Shown here: positions 1-11,637 of the stretch, one piece after another
How positions within the stretch are numbered: the first letter of the stretch is position 1
How the letters are laid out: every line of letters begins with the position of its first letter
NCBI GenBank assembly: GCA_025656675.1
Contig: JAHXHN010000005.1
Coordinates: 1 to 64,000 of the forward strand
Length of the DNA stretch: 64,000 bases
Direction: 5' to 3'
Origin: Candidatus Thiodiazotropha sp. (ex Codakia rugifera)
GTDB taxonomy: Bacteria > Pseudomonadota > Gammaproteobacteria > Chromatiales > Chromatiaceae
The notes under the pieces: model-generated
Seen by the model: the letters and a program-made list of their open reading frames with translations, nothing else
What the model was told of the DNA's origin: nothing
The model's database searches: none
Program-made: the position numbers and the translations under genes

Positions 1-415
1 CTTCGATATGAAAATGCGCTGCAAAAGCATCCCGTATTAGCGCTACCAATTGATTGGCATGATCGAGCTCTCCGAGTCCTCCCAGCCCGACACCTGATGG
101 GAGGTCGCCGCGCAATGCTACAAGATGTCGGATTCCTTGTGATTTGTAGTGCTCAAGGATCTCTAATATCTCATCTCGACTGGCACCAATGCAGGAGAGA
201 TGCGGCGCGGTGGTGATCTCCTCTCCAACTAGCCATTCGGCGGTATCAAAGGTTCGTTGTTGAGTCGATCCACCGGCGCCATAGGTGACAGAAAAGAATG
301 CCGGTTGCAACGTTTGCAGTTCCTTTACAGTCTTTTTAAGATTTTCGAAACCCTTTTCTGTCTTAGGCGGGAAGAGTTCGAAACTGAATATTTTGTGGTG
401 ATGTTCTGTTTGCAT
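1..415 (-). CDS. metF: 5,10-methylenetetrahydrofolate reductase, N-terminal part (runs off window start)
   Basis: Flavoprotein that reduces methylene-THF to methyl-THF, the methyl donor for methionine synthesis. About 138 N-terminal codons are present, read from an ATG at 415; the gene continues beyond base 1. The translation starts MQTEHHHKIFSFELFPPK and contains the family signatures FPPK (substrate entry), SVTYGAGGS and, later, LVALRGD. There is no clear Shine-Dalgarno sequence before the ATG. It lies 143 bp downstream of ahcY on the same strand, so it may be co-transcribed and fall under the same SAH-sensing leader. The gap holds only a 6-bp hairpin (471-487). The family assignment is firm; only the C-terminal two thirds is missing. 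Confidence 0.93.
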   Translation of the reverse strand, partial: MQTEHHHKIFSFELFPPKTEKGFENLKKTVKELQTLQPAFFSVTYGAGGSTQQRTFDTAEWLVGEEITTAPHLSCIGASRDEILEILEHYKSQGIRHLVALRGDLPSGVGLGGLGELDHANQLVALIRDAFAAHFHIE

Positions 416-558
416 GAGTAAACAAATCAGCTTTAGTGTTTCTTTTTTACTGTTTCTGGAAGGTGACTATGCAGGGTGCAGCCCTGCCGCACCCCACGCT
501 TGATTCTAATCGAGCCTATCTTCCACAAATGACCATGGCATCGAGTTGCTATCGGGTA

Positions 559-1965
559 TCAATACCGATAGTGATCAGCCTTATAAGGTCCCTCTATCGG
601 TACGCCGATATAGTCTGCCTGCTCCTCGCTGAGCGTGGTCAGATGGGCGCCGATCTTTGTGAGGTGAAGTCTGGCAACCTCTTCGTCCAGCTTTTTCGGC
701 AGCACATAGACCTCATTTTGGTATTGTTCCGAACGAGTGAAGAACTCAATCTGGGCCAACACCTGGTTTGAAAAAGAGTTGGACATAACGAAGCTTGGGT
801 GTCCTGTTGCACAGCCCAGATTCACCAGTCGTCCTTCCGCCAATAGAATAATACGTTTTCCATCAGGAAAAATGACATGATGCACTTGGGGTTTGATCTC
901 TTCCCACTGATAGTGGCGGATACCGGCGATGTCTATCTCGTTATCAAAGTGGCCGATATTGCACACGATGGCCTGGTCTTTCATGGCGGCCATATGGTCA
1001 TGTGTGATGATCTTGAAATTACCGGTTGTGGTGACAAAGATATCGCTGAGGGGTGCAGCCTCTTCCATGGTGACAACCCGATAACCCTCCATGGCCGCTT
1101 GTAGCGCACAGATGGGATCGATTTCAGTGACCCAGACGGTGGCGCCGAGGCCGCGTAAGGATTGAGCGCATCCCTTGCCTACATCACCATAACCGGCAAC
1201 CAAGGCAATTTTTCCTGCGATCATTACATCAGTGGCACGCTTGATGCCGTCCACTAAGGATTCGCGACAGCCGTACAGGTTGTCGAACTTGGATTTGGTG
1301 ACTGAGTCATTGACATTCATGGCAGGAAACAGCAGTGTCCCTTGTTCCATCATCTGATAGAGACGATGCACGCCGGTTGTGGTCTCTTCGGTGACACCTT
1401 TAATCGATTCCGCCATTCTGTGGTAGCGTTTCGGATCCTCTTCGAGGCTGCGTTTCAGTACACCCAGGATCACCTGCCACTCTTCCGGATCATCTGCTTG
1501 AGGTTCGGGTACGGCTCCTGCGTCGGCAAATTCCACCCCCCTGTGTACCAGCAGGGTAGCATCTCCGCCATCGTCGAGAATCATGTTTGGAGCAGCACCA
1601 TCAGGCCAGTTGAGCACCTGCTCGGTACACCACCAATACTCTTCCAGAGACTCTCCCTTCCAGGCATAGACCGGTATCCCCTCAGCTGCGATTGCAGCGG
1701 CTGCATGGTCCTGGGTGGAAAAAATGTTGCAGGAACACCAACGAACTTCCGCGCCGAGAGCCACCAGTGTTTCAATCAGTACGGCAGTCTGGATGGTCAT
1801 ATGCAATGAACCGGTAATGCGTGCACCCTTGAGGGGTTGCTGGGCAGCATATTTCTCTCGGATCGCCATCAATCCAGGCATTTCCGTTTCAGCGATTGCG
1901 ATCTCGCGACGGCCAAAATCGGCCAGGGAAATATCTGCAATTTTGTAATCGGTGAACTCACTCAT
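559..1965 (-). CDS. ahcY: S-adenosylhomocysteine hydrolase
   Basis: NAD-dependent, reversible cleavage of SAH to adenosine and homocysteine, the detoxification step of the methyl cycle. Motifs seen: N-terminal substrate domain with [16 protein letters not shown] and [15 protein letters not shown], the Rossmann motif [17 protein letters not shown] near residue 260, [11 protein letters not shown], and the conserved C-terminus ending [10 protein letters not shown]. The 468-aa length fits the long bacterial form, which has an insertion of about 40 aa. An upstream ATG at 1974 directly abuts the AGGAG sequence, so the ATG at 1965 ([11 protein letters not shown]), nine bases after AGGAG, is the better start. 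The leader carries an SAH riboswitch, which explains how expression follows substrate build-up. Confidence 0.97.
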   Translation of the reverse strand: MSEFTDYKIADISLADFGRREIAIAETEMPGLMAIREKYAAQQPLKGARITGSLHMTIQTAVLIETLVALGAEVRWCSCNIFSTQDHAAAAIAAEGIPVYAWKGESLEEYWWCTEQVLNWPDGAAPNMILDDGGDATLLVHRGVEFADAGAVPEPQADDPEEWQVILGVLKRSLEEDPKRYHRMAESIKGVTEETTTGVHRLYQMMEQGTLLFPAMNVNDSVTKSKFDNLYGCRESLVDGIKRATDVMIAGKIALVAGYGDVGKGCAQSLRGLGATVWVTEIDPICALQAAMEGYRVVTMEEAAPLSDIFVTTTGNFKIITHDHMAAMKDQAIVCNIGHFDNEIDIAGIRHYQWEEIKPQVHHVIFPDGKRIILLAEGRLVNLGCATGHPSFVMSNSFSNQVLAQIEFFTRSEQYQNEVYVLPKKLDEEVARLHLTKIGAHLTTLSEEQADYIGVPIEGPYKADHYRY

Positions 1966-1991
1966 GGTAGTCATCTCCTGATTATCGTGAG

Positions 1992-2063
1992 TGAGCGCGG
2001 TTTGTTACATCTGGTCTCTCTTCCGAGCCTGGCGGATCATTGATCCGTTGCAGCGCTCCTCGG
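1992..2063 (-). promoter_or_regulatory. SAH riboswitch in the ahcY leader
   Basis: Read on the minus strand, the leader contains CCGAGGAGCGCTGCAACGG, a hairpin loop, then CCAGGCTCGG, and about 30 nt later GCGCTCA. This is the known S-adenosylhomocysteine riboswitch layout. The outer stem pairs CCGAG with CTCGG. The conserved core is GAGGAGCGCUGC and CCAGGCUCG. GAGCGC pairs with the downstream GCGCUC to close the P4/pseudoknot helix. It ends 26 nt before the chosen ahcY ATG, close to the AGGAG ribosome site. Known members switch their downstream SAH-recycling gene ON when SAH binds. Confidence 0.93.
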
Positions 2064-2164
2064 AAGGGAGGATTATTTTTGAATGATGAGTTTTGAATTA
2101 AACAAATTTATGCAATGCGTACACAATCTGAAAAAATCAACATTCATAATTGGCCCGAAGGGCC

Positions 2165-3349
2165 TTATAGCTTGGCCTCGTCACGCAAAGCATCGGCCTT
2201 GTCGGTCATCTCCCACGTAAAGCCTTCGTCCTCACGACCAAAATGGCCATAGGCCGCAGTTTTTAGATATTGGATACGTTCGATATTCAACAGGTCGAGC
2301 ATTTTCAGGATGCCGTAGGGACGCAGGTCAAAGTTTTTGCGTACCAGTTCGACTATCTTTTCATCGGCAATCTTACCAGTACCAAAGGTTTCGATCATGA
2401 TCGAGGTAGGATCTGCAACACCGATTGCATAGGAGACTTGAATTTCACAGCGGTCAGCAAGCCCTGCAGCAACGATATTTTTTGCAACATAACGGCAAGC
2501 ATAGGCTGCCGAACGGTCGACCTTGGAAGGATCTTTCCCAGAGAATGCACCACCGCCATGACGAGCGGAACCACCGTAGGTGTCGACGATAATCTTACGA
2601 CCTGTCAGTCCACAGTCACCCACTGGGCCGCCAATGACGAAGCTTCCGGTTGGATTGATGTGGATCTTCTCCTGTGGGCATTTATCAAGCCATTCCTTGG
2701 GTAGGATGGGTTGAATGATATTCTCCATGACCGCTTCACGAAGAAGATGGTTATCGATATCAGGATCATGCTGGGTTGAGAGCACCACCGCACCTATGCC
2801 CACGACCTTGCCATCTTCATATTTGAGTGTTACCTGACTCTTTGCGTCCGGGCGAAGCCAGGGCAGTATCCCCGATTTACGAATTTCAGACTGCCGTTGT
2901 ACCAGACGATGCGCATAGGTGATCGGCGCGGGCATCAGCACATCTGTCTCATTGGTGGCATAGCCGAACATCATACCCTGATCCCCGGCACCCTGTTCTT
3001 CAGGACTGGTACGATCAACCCCCTGGGCAATATCACCGGATTGTTTGCCGATCAGAGACATGACCGCACAAGTGGAACCATCAAAGCCGACATCTGAGCT
3101 TGTATAGCCTATATTACAGACGACCTCTCTGACCAGTTCATCGAGATCGATCCATGCCTCGGTCGAGATCTCACCAGCGACGATGACAGCGCCGGTCTTG
3201 ATGAGGGTTTCACATGCTACTCTGGCCCGCTCAGGGTTAGGATCCTTGGCCAGAATTGCATCCAGCATGGCATCTGAGATCTGGTCAGCAACCTTATCCG
3301 GATGACCCTCAGAGACAGATTCCGATGTAAAAATAAATTCTCTTGCCAT
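2165..3349 (-). CDS. metK: S-adenosylmethionine synthetase
   Basis: Makes SAM from methionine and ATP. The 394-aa length is normal for the family. Signatures seen: [20 protein letters not shown] at the N-terminus (ATP and metal binding), [12 protein letters not shown] near residue 120 (active-site loop), [18 protein letters not shown], and [19 protein letters not shown] near 265. The ribosome site is a modest GGGAAG seven or so bases before the ATG. A perfect hairpin (GGCCC/GGGCC, 2152-2164) sits immediately after the stop codon but lacks a strong following U-run, so termination before the ahcY leader is uncertain. Order on this strand is metK, riboswitch, ahcY, metF: the whole SAM cycle except methionine synthase. 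Confidence 0.97.
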   Translation of the reverse strand: MAREFIFTSESVSEGHPDKVADQISDAMLDAILAKDPNPERARVACETLIKTGAVIVAGEISTEAWIDLDELVREVVCNIGYTSSDVGFDGSTCAVMSLIGKQSGDIAQGVDRTSPEEQGAGDQGMMFGYATNETDVLMPAPITYAHRLVQRQSEIRKSGILPWLRPDAKSQVTLKYEDGKVVGIGAVVLSTQHDPDIDNHLLREAVMENIIQPILPKEWLDKCPQEKIHINPTGSFVIGGPVGDCGLTGRKIIVDTYGGSARHGGGAFSGKDPSKVDRSAAYACRYVAKNIVAAGLADRCEIQVSYAIGVADPTSIMIETFGTGKIADEKIVELVRKNFDLRPYGILKMLDLLNIERIQYLKTAAYGHFGREDEGFTWEMTDKADALRDEAKL

Positions 3350-3523
3350 TTAACTTCCCAAAATTATGTAAATGCGAGCCAATTTGCCAGCCTGCCGAGA
3401 TGCAGAATCTCTCACTGTGCCATGGTTAGGCCAACGGATCGTGAAAACGGGATTTTACACATCAGCCTGCTTTTTGCATAATGCCCCACCCGAAATCAAT
3501 TCAATCTATTGAATGGACCAATA

Positions 3524-4078
3524 ATGGTATCCTTACAGACGCCCATTTGTGACTTTGGTGCACCTGCACCCGATTTCTCTCTGCCTGGTGTTGATGGCCG
3601 TGACTGGTCCTTGCAGCAGTGTGCAGGGGAGAGCGGCTTACTGGTGATGTTTATCTGCAATCACTGCCCGTATGTGAAGGCGGTACAGGATCGTATCATC
3701 AGAGATACCAAAGCGTTAGCCCAGCTGGGCATCAATGCTGTCGCCATCATGTCCAATGATCCCGCTGAGTATCCGGAAGACTCCTTTGAGAATATGCAGC
3801 TGATAGCAGATCGATTGGGTTTCCCTTTTCCCTACCTATTTGACGAGAGTCAGGCGGTTGCCAAGGCCTATGGTGCTGTTTGTACCCCGGATTTCTTTGG
3901 TTACAACGCGGCTTTGGAACTGCAATACAGGGGCCGTTTGGATGAAAGCCGTAAAGAGACTGCGGACCAAAATGTCCGCCGAGATCTATTCGAAGCCATG
4001 AAACTGGTGGCTGAGACTGGCCATGGGCCACAGGAGCAAATCCCCAGTATGGGTTGTTCCATAAAGTGGAGAGAATAG
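3524..4078 (+). CDS. Thioredoxin-fold (AhpC/TSA-Redoxin type) protein
   Basis: A 184-aa thioredoxin-like protein starting MVSLQTPICDFGAPAPDFSL. The Redoxin/AhpC-TSA pattern is clear: the APDFSLPGVDG lead-in, a redox motif in FICNHCPYVK (a CxxC at the start of an alpha helix), and the later VAKAYGAVCTPDFFGY with the cis-Pro region. No signal peptide is seen, so it is probably cytoplasmic. The family is common in Gammaproteobacteria and usually annotated only as thioredoxin family protein. A TTG 15 bases upstream is in frame, but the ATG at 3524 better matches the family N-terminus. Its substrate is unknown; it may repair oxidised thiols or reduce peroxides. It is monocistronic, divergent from metK. 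Confidence 0.8.
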   Translation: MVSLQTPICDFGAPAPDFSLPGVDGRDWSLQQCAGESGLLVMFICNHCPYVKAVQDRIIRDTKALAQLGINAVAIMSNDPAEYPEDSFENMQLIADRLGFPFPYLFDESQAVAKAYGAVCTPDFFGYNAALELQYRGRLDESRKETADQNVRRDLFEAMKLVAETGHGPQEQIPSMGCSIKWRE

Positions 4079-4378
4079 GCAACCAGTTGAAAATATTTAG
4101 TTTATTAGGATATTAGGGTTTTTTCATCAAGCCAGCTTATTGCCCCGTAAAGTTAGCTGCTTTGCCCAGGGAGAGGGCTTGAGTCAGAATAGCTGACCTT
4201 TGTCCGTCTGGGCAGAGGGTGACAATCAGGGCCTACATCGTAATTCACTACAAAATGATGAGGCAAACCAGATGTCACAATGGGGTTTTGCTGAAAACAA
4301 ATTCGGCGGTTTACCGCTCAACAACTTTCGTCTGATTTGATACAGACGTTTTAAATCATTTCTAATCAGGAGGGGTCA
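4079..4378. other. Intergenic region upstream of tkt
   Basis: No gene is seen in these 300 bases. A small hairpin (CGTCTG...CAGACG, near 4329-4348) lies about 30 bases before the strong AGGAGGGG ribosome site of tkt. The promoter of the tkt-gap-pgk block is presumably here. No clear CbbR-type T-N11-A palindrome could be picked by eye. Confidence 0.4.
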
Positions 4379-6367
4379 ATGTCCTCACGAAGAGAACTCG
4401 CCAATGCCATTCGTGCCCTGAGTATGGATGCCGTGCAGAAAGCCAATTCAGGTCATCCGGGTGCACCCATGGGTATGGCCGATATCGCAGAGGTACTCTG
4501 GAACAGCCACATGAAGCACAATCCGGCCAATCCGGAATGGGCTGATCGCGACCGCTTTGTTCTCTCCAACGGTCACGGTTCAATGCTGATCTACTCACTG
4601 CTGCACCTGACAGGCTATGAACTGAGCATCGATGACCTGAAGAGTTTCCGCCAGTTGCATTCCAAGACCCCGGGCCATCCCGAGTACGGTTATGCGCCTG
4701 GTGTCGAGACCACCACCGGTCCTTTGGGCCAGGGTATTACCAATGGTGTCGGCATGGCTTTGGCGGAAAAGACCCTGGCTGCTCAATTCAATAAGCCAGG
4801 CCACGAAGTGGTCGATCACAATACCTATGTCTTCCTGGGTGATGGCTGCATGATGGAGGGTATCTCCCATGAAGCCTGCTCCTTTGCGGGCACCCTGGGT
4901 CTGGGTAAGCTGATCGCTTTCTGGGATGACAACGGCATCAGTATCGACGGTGAGACTGAGGGCTGGTTTACCGATAACACTCCGGCCCGTTTCGAATCTT
5001 ATGGCTGGCAGGTGATTCGTGATGTGGACGGCCATGACGCCGATGCCATCAATCAGGCGATCGAGGATGCCAAGGCCGAGGGCAACAAGCCGAGCCTGAT
5101 CTGCTGCAAGACCACCATCGGTTTTGGATCGCCGAACCTGGCCGGTAGCCATGATTGTCATGGTGCACCGCTGGGTGCTGAAGAGATTACCGCGACCCGC
5201 GAACAGCTGGGTTGGACCCACGAGCCTTTTGTTGTTCCTGCCGACATCTACGCGGGTTGGGATGCCAAGGCTGCCGGTAGTGATGCTGAGAGCGTATGGA
5301 ATGACAAATTTGCCGCCTACGAGAGCTCATTTCCGGAACTCGCTGCAGAATTCAAGCGACGCATGGCGGGTGAACTGCCGGCCAATTGGGCCGAAGGATC
5401 AGCCAAGTTCATTGCAGAGGTTAATGCCAAGGCGGAATCGCCGGCTACCCGTAAGGCCTCCCAGAATGCACTCAACGGTTTTGGCCCCCTGCTACCTGAA
5501 TTCCTAGGTGGTTCGGCCGACTTGACCCCATCCAATCTGACTGCCTGGTCGGGGTCCAAATCGATTACCGATGGTAACGCAGACGGAAACTACCTCTCTT
5601 ACGGTGTGCGTGAATTCGGTATGTCCGCCATCATGAACGGCGCCTCACTGCATGGCGGTTTCATCCCTTATGGCGGCACCTTCCTGATGTTTTCCGAATA
5701 TGCGCGTAATGCACTGCGCATGGCATCCCTGATGAAGCTGCAGTCGATTTTTGTCTATACCCATGACTCTATCGGTCTGGGTGAAGATGGTCCGACCCAT
5801 CAGCCTGTGGAGCAGATCCCCACTCTGCGCATGATTCCGAATATGGATGTCTGGCGTCCCTGTGACGCGGTCGAGACTGCCGTTGCCTGGAAGGCAGCCG
5901 TCGAGAAATCCGATGGTCCCACCTGCCTGATCTTCTCTCGCCAGGGCCTCGCCCATCAGGCGCGCACGGATGAGCAGATTGCCAATATCGCCAAAGGCGG
6001 TTATGTCATTGTCGATTGTGACGGCACACCGGATGCGATCGTCATCGCGACCGGCTCCGAAGTGGATCTTGCGGTGAAAGCTGCTGCTGATTCAAACAAG
6101 AAAGTACGTGTTGTCTCCATGCCTAACACCAAGGCCTTCGATGAGCAGGATGCTGCCTACAAAGAGTCAGTATTGCCTTCGAATGTGACTGCGCGTGTCG
6201 TGGTTGAAGCGGCTGTGACCGATGGCTGGTACAAGTATGCCGGCCTCAATGGCAAGGTGATCGGTATCAACCATTTTGGTGAGTCTGCGCCGGCCGGTGA
6301 GCTGTTCAAGGCGTTCGGCTTTACGGCTGAGAATGTGGCTGCAGCGATCAATGAGGTTTCTGCCTGA
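4379..6367 (+). CDS. tkt: Transketolase
   Basis: Thiamine-diphosphate enzyme of the Calvin and pentose phosphate pathways, moving two-carbon units between sugar phosphates. The 662 aa match the usual length. Motifs seen: N-terminal [41 protein letters not shown], the ThDP/Mg motif [13 protein letters not shown]...[14 protein letters not shown] near residues 155-190, [10 protein letters not shown], and the pyrimidine-domain [13 protein letters not shown] and [19 protein letters not shown] with the catalytic histidines. It starts at ATG after AGGAGGGG. It is followed by gap and pgk, so it belongs to a carbon-metabolism operon or cluster. No cbbL, cbbM or prkB is in the window; use in the Calvin cycle is inferred from context. 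Confidence 0.97.
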   Translation: MSSRRELANAIRALSMDAVQKANSGHPGAPMGMADIAEVLWNSHMKHNPANPEWADRDRFVLSNGHGSMLIYSLLHLTGYELSIDDLKSFRQLHSKTPGHPEYGYAPGVETTTGPLGQGITNGVGMALAEKTLAAQFNKPGHEVVDHNTYVFLGDGCMMEGISHEACSFAGTLGLGKLIAFWDDNGISIDGETEGWFTDNTPARFESYGWQVIRDVDGHDADAINQAIEDAKAEGNKPSLICCKTTIGFGSPNLAGSHDCHGAPLGAEEITATREQLGWTHEPFVVPADIYAGWDAKAAGSDAESVWNDKFAAYESSFPELAAEFKRRMAGELPANWAEGSAKFIAEVNAKAESPATRKASQNALNGFGPLLPEFLGGSADLTPSNLTAWSGSKSITDGNADGNYLSYGVREFGMSAIMNGASLHGGFIPYGGTFLMFSEYARNALRMASLMKLQSIFVYTHDSIGLGEDGPTHQPVEQIPTLRMIPNMDVWRPCDAVETAVAWKAAVEKSDGPTCLIFSRQGLAHQARTDEQIANIAKGGYVIVDCDGTPDAIVIATGSEVDLAVKAAADSNKKVRVVSMPNTKAFDEQDAAYKESVLPSNVTARVVVEAAVTDGWYKYAGLNGKVIGINHFGESAPAGELFKAFGFTAENVAAAINEVSA

Positions 6368-6416
6368 GATCTCTATGGGGGCGCACTACGCGCCCTCTAA
6401 TAACCGATTTTTCTAG

Positions 6417-7451
<1,035 letters not shown>

Positions 7452-7465
7452 GTAAGTGCCAAAGT

Positions 7466-7492
7466 GCTGAGGCGGACGTGGTCCGCCTCAGC
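7466..7492 (+). terminator. Strong hairpin after gap (terminator or attenuator)
   Basis: A perfect 12-bp inverted repeat, GCTGAGGCGGAC/GTCCGCCTCAGC with a 3-base loop, starts 14 bases after the gap stop codon. No U-run follows, so it may stabilise the gap mRNA 3' end or need Rho rather than act as a classic terminator. Confidence 0.6.
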
Positions 7493-7500
7493 ATGCCGCA

Positions 7501-7580
7501 ATTATGAATTTTGAATTATGAATGGGTCTGTACCTGCATTGCAGGTCAATTAATAAATTCATAACTCAAAATTCACAATT
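7501..7580. repeat. AT-rich imperfect inverted repeat between gap and pgk
   Basis: Two ~24-base arms (about 7500-7523 and 7557-7580) are reverse complements with two mismatches. They are built from ATTATGAATTTTGAATTATG-type sequence. They enclose a second small palindrome, ACCTGC-att-GCAGGT (7532-7546). A degenerate relative of the same AATTCAAAA/ATTCAT words lies at 2075-2155 in front of ahcY. This looks like a small dispersed palindromic element, but its copy number cannot be judged from this window. Confidence 0.55.
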
Positions 7581-7609
7581 CAAAATTAGAATCGACGCAG
7601 GAGTTCGTT

Positions 7610-8791
7610 ATGTCTTTCATCAAGCTGACTGATCTTGATCTTGCCGGTAAGCGCGTATTGATCCGCGCTGATCTCAATGTGCCTGTCAAAGACGGTAAGG
7701 TGACCTCGGATGCGCGGATCAGCGCCTCTATGCCCACCATCGATCATTGCGTCAAGGCGGGCGCAAAAGTGATGGTCATGTCACATCGTGGCAGGCCGGA
7801 AGAGGGCGTCTATTCGGAAGAGAATTCCATGGCACCCATTGCCGATGATATGTCAGCCAAGATGGGTAAGGCCGTGCGTTTGATCAAGGACTATCTGGAT
7901 GGTGGCTTTGACGTGGCAGAAGGCGAAGCCGTCTTATTGGAGAATGTTCGTTTCAATGCCGGTGAAAAGAAGGACAACGAAGCGCTGGCAAAAAAGTACG
8001 CAGCACTCTGTGATGTCTATGTCATGGATGCATTTGGTACCGCTCATCGTGCCCAGGCATCCACACACGGTGCCGGTAAATTTGCACCGACTGCCTGTGC
8101 CGGTCTGTTGTTGGCCGGCGAGTTGGATAACCTGGCCAAGGCCCTGGCGAACCCGGCACGACCGATGGTAGCCATCGTAGGCGGCTCCAAGGTATCGACC
8201 AAACTGACTGTGCTGGAGGCCCTTTCAGAGAAGGTCGATCAGCTGGTAGTGGGTGGCGGTATAGCCAATACCTTTCTCAAGGCTATGGGCAACAATGTCG
8301 GTAAGTCGCTCTGCGAAGACGATTTGGTGCCGACTGCTCAGACGTTGATAGAAAAGATGAAGACCCGTGGCGCCAATATTCCTATTGCCACCGATGTGGT
8401 GGTTGGGAAGAATTTTGCGGAAGACGAACCTGCTGTGCTCAAGGGAGCGGGGGATGTGGCTGACGATGAGATGATTTTCGATATCGGCCCAGATAGCGCC
8501 AATGAGTTGGCTGAGATCATTAAGCAGGCCGGTACGATTGTCTGGAACGGTCCAGTTGGTGTGTTTGAATTCGATCAATTTGGCGAAGGTACGAAAACCG
8601 TTTCAATGGCAATCGCTGAGTCGGCAGGTTTTTCGCTGGCCGGTGGTGGGGACACCATTGCCGCCATTCAAAAATATGATATCTATGACAAGGTTTCGTA
8701 TATCTCTACTGCAGGTGGTGCTTTCTTGGAATATCTGGAAGGTAAGGTCCTGCCAGCAGTAGCAATGCTGGAAGCACGTGCTGGGAACTAA
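7610..8791 (+). CDS. pgk: Phosphoglycerate kinase
   Basis: Transfers phosphate between 1,3-bisphosphoglycerate and ADP; in autotrophs it runs in the ATP-consuming direction. The 393 aa show the N-terminal signature [16 protein letters not shown], the substrate loop [25 protein letters not shown], the hinge and nucleotide region [34 protein letters not shown] and the C-terminal [15 protein letters not shown] lies seven bases before the ATG. Its position between gap and pyk is the common gammaproteobacterial order. Confidence 0.97.
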   Translation: MSFIKLTDLDLAGKRVLIRADLNVPVKDGKVTSDARISASMPTIDHCVKAGAKVMVMSHRGRPEEGVYSEENSMAPIADDMSAKMGKAVRLIKDYLDGGFDVAEGEAVLLENVRFNAGEKKDNEALAKKYAALCDVYVMDAFGTAHRAQASTHGAGKFAPTACAGLLLAGELDNLAKALANPARPMVAIVGGSKVSTKLTVLEALSEKVDQLVVGGGIANTFLKAMGNNVGKSLCEDDLVPTAQTLIEKMKTRGANIPIATDVVVGKNFAEDEPAVLKGAGDVADDEMIFDIGPDSANELAEIIKQAGTIVWNGPVGVFEFDQFGEGTKTVSMAIAESAGFSLAGGGDTIAAIQKYDIYDKVSYISTAGGAFLEYLEGKVLPAVAMLEARAGN

Positions 8792-8813
8792 AGAACTGAA
8801 CTCTCTTTGTCAG

Positions 8814-8841
8814 TGGCTGGGCTGAGTCCCGGCCAGTTTTT
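8814..8841 (+). terminator. Rho-independent terminator after pgk
   Basis: Stem TGGCTGGG (8814-8821) pairs with CCCGGCCA (8828-8835) with one G-U pair; TTTTT follows at 8837-8841. It sits 23 bases after the pgk stop codon and shortly before the pyk start. Confidence 0.65.
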
Positions 8842-8868
8842 ATGCACTAAGCACCTAGCTGGATCTGT

Positions 8869-10335
8869 ATGCCAAGACGAACAAAAATTGTAGCAACCTT
8901 AGGTCCGGCAACGGATGATCCCAAGGTACTCGATAAATTGATTTACGCTGGGGTCGATGTGGTTCGGCTCAACCTATCTCATGATGCACATGAATCACAA
9001 CGCCAGCGGGCTGACAGAATTCGTAACCGTGCACAAGCCTGCGGCAGACAGATCGGTGTATTGGCTGACTTGCAGGGACCGAAGATCCGTATTGGTCGTT
9101 TTAAGGCAGGTGCAATCAAACTTGCAGAGAATGAAACCTTCATCCTGGATGCTGACTGTCCATTGGATGGCGGCGATGAAGCGCGTGTCGGTCTGACCTA
9201 TCCAGAACTCGTTAATGATGTAACCCGTGGTGATACCTTGTTGCTGGATGATGGCGCCATCGTATTGTGGGTCTCTGATGTCAGTAGCAATGAAGTTATC
9301 TGTAAGGTAGTTGTCGGCGGCAAGCTATCCAACAACAAAGGCATTAACAAGCAGGGTGGCGGACTCTCTGCACCGGCCCTGACCGATAAGGATAGGGCTG
9401 ATATCAAGTTTGCGGCTGAAATTGACGTCGATTACATTGCTGTCTCTTTTGTGCGCAATGCTTCGGACGTGGTAGAAGCACGTCACCTCCTGGAAGAGGC
9501 AGGAGGTGAAGGTGGTGTGATAGCGAAAATCGAACGTGCGGAGGCACTTGATTGTATTGATGAGATCATCCAGGCTTCTGATGCCATCATGGTGGCGCGC
9601 GGTGACCTGGGTGTTGAGATTGGTGATGCTGAACTTCCTGCAGTGCAGAAAGAACTGATAAAAACGGCTCGGGGGATGAACTGCGTCGTCATTACTGCAA
9701 CACAGATGATGCAGTCAATGATTGAGAGTCCGATACCAACCCGTGCCGAAGTATTTGATGTGGCAAACGCTGTCATGGATGGCACGGATGCCGTAATGCT
9801 CTCAGCCGAAACCTCAGTGGGTAAGTATCCCCACAAGGTGGTGGAGGCAATGGACCGGGTCTGTGTTGAGGCAGAGAAAACTCAAACTGCCAGGCGTTCA
9901 CACCACCGGATCGATACGGTATTTGGTCGTGTGGATGAAGCGATTGCTATGGCCACCATGTATACTGCCAATCATTTGGGAGTAAAGGGAATTGCTGCAT
10001 TGACTGAATCGGGTTCAACAGTGAAGTGGATGTCACGTATCAGCTCGGATATTCCCATCTATGCCTTGACCCGGCATGTACGGACAAGACGCAAGGTTAC
10101 CCTCTATCGAGGTGTCTACCCTGTGAGTTTCGATGTTGCCAGTACCGATATTAACCAGGTTAACGAAGAGGTCATCGATGAGTTACTGCGTCGCGGAGAA
10201 GTACGCGAGAGTGATTTGGTGATCATTACCAAGGGTGACCGTTCCGGTGTGGAGGGTCAGACCAACATCATGAAAGTAATGCGAGTTGGTGAGCATGTGC
10301 TTGCTGACAAAAACAGGATTGAGGGTGGCACCTGA
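8869..10335 (+). CDS. pyk: Pyruvate kinase
   Basis: Converts phosphoenolpyruvate and ADP to pyruvate and ATP. The 488 aa carry RTKIVATLGPATDDP at the N-terminus, VVRLNLSHDAHE (substrate loop), LADLQGPKIRIG, the family signature IIAKIERAEAL-like VIAKIERAEALDCIDEI, MVARGDLGVEIG and ATQMMQSMIESPIPTRAEVFDVANAVMDGTDAVMLSAET near residues 280-320. Overall it is closest to the PykA type. It lies between pgk and fba. Pyruvate made here could feed the aceEF-encoded dehydrogenase at the far end of the window. Confidence 0.96.
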   Translation: MPRRTKIVATLGPATDDPKVLDKLIYAGVDVVRLNLSHDAHESQRQRADRIRNRAQACGRQIGVLADLQGPKIRIGRFKAGAIKLAENETFILDADCPLDGGDEARVGLTYPELVNDVTRGDTLLLDDGAIVLWVSDVSSNEVICKVVVGGKLSNNKGINKQGGGLSAPALTDKDRADIKFAAEIDVDYIAVSFVRNASDVVEARHLLEEAGGEGGVIAKIERAEALDCIDEIIQASDAIMVARGDLGVEIGDAELPAVQKELIKTARGMNCVVITATQMMQSMIESPIPTRAEVFDVANAVMDGTDAVMLSAETSVGKYPHKVVEAMDRVCVEAEKTQTARRSHHRIDTVFGRVDEAIAMATMYTANHLGVKGIAALTESGSTVKWMSRISSDIPIYALTRHVRTRRKVTLYRGVYPVSFDVASTDINQVNEEVIDELLRRGEVRESDLVIITKGDRSGVEGQTNIMKVMRVGEHVLADKNRIEGGT

Positions 10336-10387
10336 TGGTGTCCCCAACAATTGAAATGAGTGAAGACACAAAACAAAGGAGGCTATC

Positions 10388-11452
10388 ATGGCTCTGATTT
10401 CACTGCGCCAACTTCTCGATCATGCCGCGGAACACGGCTACGGTCTGCCGGCTTTCAACGTCAATAATATGGAGCAGGTGCATGCCATCATGCAAGCTGC
10501 CGATGCAACCAACAGCCCTGTTATTCTGCAGGGCTCAGCCGGTGCCCGCTCCTACGCAGGTGAGCCGTTTCTGCGTCACCTGATTATTGCGGCAACCGAA
10601 ATGTATCCCCACATTCCGGTCTGTATGCATCAGGATCATGGTACGTCTCCGGCGATCTGCCTGCGCTCCATTCAGTCCGGCTTCTCGTCCGTGATGATGG
10701 ATGGCTCTCTAATGACCGATGGCAAGACCCCGTCATCCTACGAATACAACGTGGAAGTGACTGCGAAAGTGGTGGAAATGGCCCATGCAGGCGGTGTCTC
10801 CGTCGAAGGTGAGCTGGGCTGCCTGGGCTCACTGGAGACAGGTCAAGCGGGTGAGGAAGACGGTGTTGGTGCCGAAGGCACCCTGGATCACAGCCAGTTA
10901 CTGACTGATCCGGATGAAGCGGCGGATTTCGTCAAGAAGACCGGTGCGGATGCCCTGGCTATCGCCATCGGGACCTCCCATGGTGCCTACAAATTTACCC
11001 GCCCACCAACTGGTGACATCCTTGCCATCCAACGCGTAAAAGAGATACATGCCCGTATCCCTGATACACATCTGGTTATGCACGGTTCCTCATCAGTGCC
11101 TCAGGATTGGTTGGCGATCATTAATGAATACGGTGGCGACATGGGTGAGACCTATGGTGTACCGGTGGAAGAGATTGTTGAAGGTATCAAACACGGTGTG
11201 CGTAAAGTCAACATCGATACTGACCTGCGAATGGCCTCTACCGGATCGATTCGCAAACACCTGAATGACAACAAGTCCAACTTTGATCCCCGTAAGTTCC
11301 TCAAAGAGGCAACAAAGGGGATGGCTGATATCTGTAAGGCTCGCTACGAAGCCTTTGGTTCAGCAGGTATGGCAGGTAAGATTACACCGATCTCCTTGGA
11401 AGGTATGCAGAAACGCTATGACAGCGGTGAGCTTGATCCAAAGATCAATTAA
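10388..11452 (+). CDS. fba: Class II fructose-bisphosphate aldolase
   Basis: Zinc-dependent aldolase joining dihydroxyacetone phosphate and glyceraldehyde-3-phosphate; the CbbA type also makes sedoheptulose bisphosphate in the Calvin cycle. The 354 aa show [18 protein letters not shown], the zinc-ligand motif [11 protein letters not shown] (HxDH, near residue 82), [48 protein letters not shown] and [17 protein letters not shown] lies six bases before the ATG. It is followed by a good terminator, so it ends the tkt-fba block. Confidence 0.96.
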   Translation: MALISLRQLLDHAAEHGYGLPAFNVNNMEQVHAIMQAADATNSPVILQGSAGARSYAGEPFLRHLIIAATEMYPHIPVCMHQDHGTSPAICLRSIQSGFSSVMMDGSLMTDGKTPSSYEYNVEVTAKVVEMAHAGGVSVEGELGCLGSLETGQAGEEDGVGAEGTLDHSQLLTDPDEAADFVKKTGADALAIAIGTSHGAYKFTRPPTGDILAIQRVKEIHARIPDTHLVMHGSSSVPQDWLAIINEYGGDMGETYGVPVEEIVEGIKHGVRKVNIDTDLRMASTGSIRKHLNDNKSNFDPRKFLKEATKGMADICKARYEAFGSAGMAGKITPISLEGMQKRYDSGELDPKIN

Positions 11453-11481
11453 TCAGATCGATTGTGCCAGTTGAAAATATA

Positions 11482-11504
11482 GGGGGCTTGATGCCCCCTT
11501 TTTT
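11482..11504 (+). terminator. Rho-independent terminator after fba
   Basis: GGGGGC (11482-11487), loop TTGAT, GCCCCC (11493-11498), followed by six T. It lies 30 bases after the fba stop codon. Confidence 0.9.
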
Positions 11505-11637
11505 ATACTTGGCAAGGAAGAATCTCGGGTAGACTTCTCTGATCAAATCATCCTGGTACAAGTCAGAATTCAGAGAAAATGGTATGGATGCTGTGTGGCG
11601 AAACGGTCTTTGTTATGTACACACGACCATTTATAAC

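Noticed and set aside
559-771. Plus-strand frames inside ahcY, metK and other genes (antisense shadows)
   Set aside because: All lie fully inside strongly supported genes on the other strand and lack independent support.
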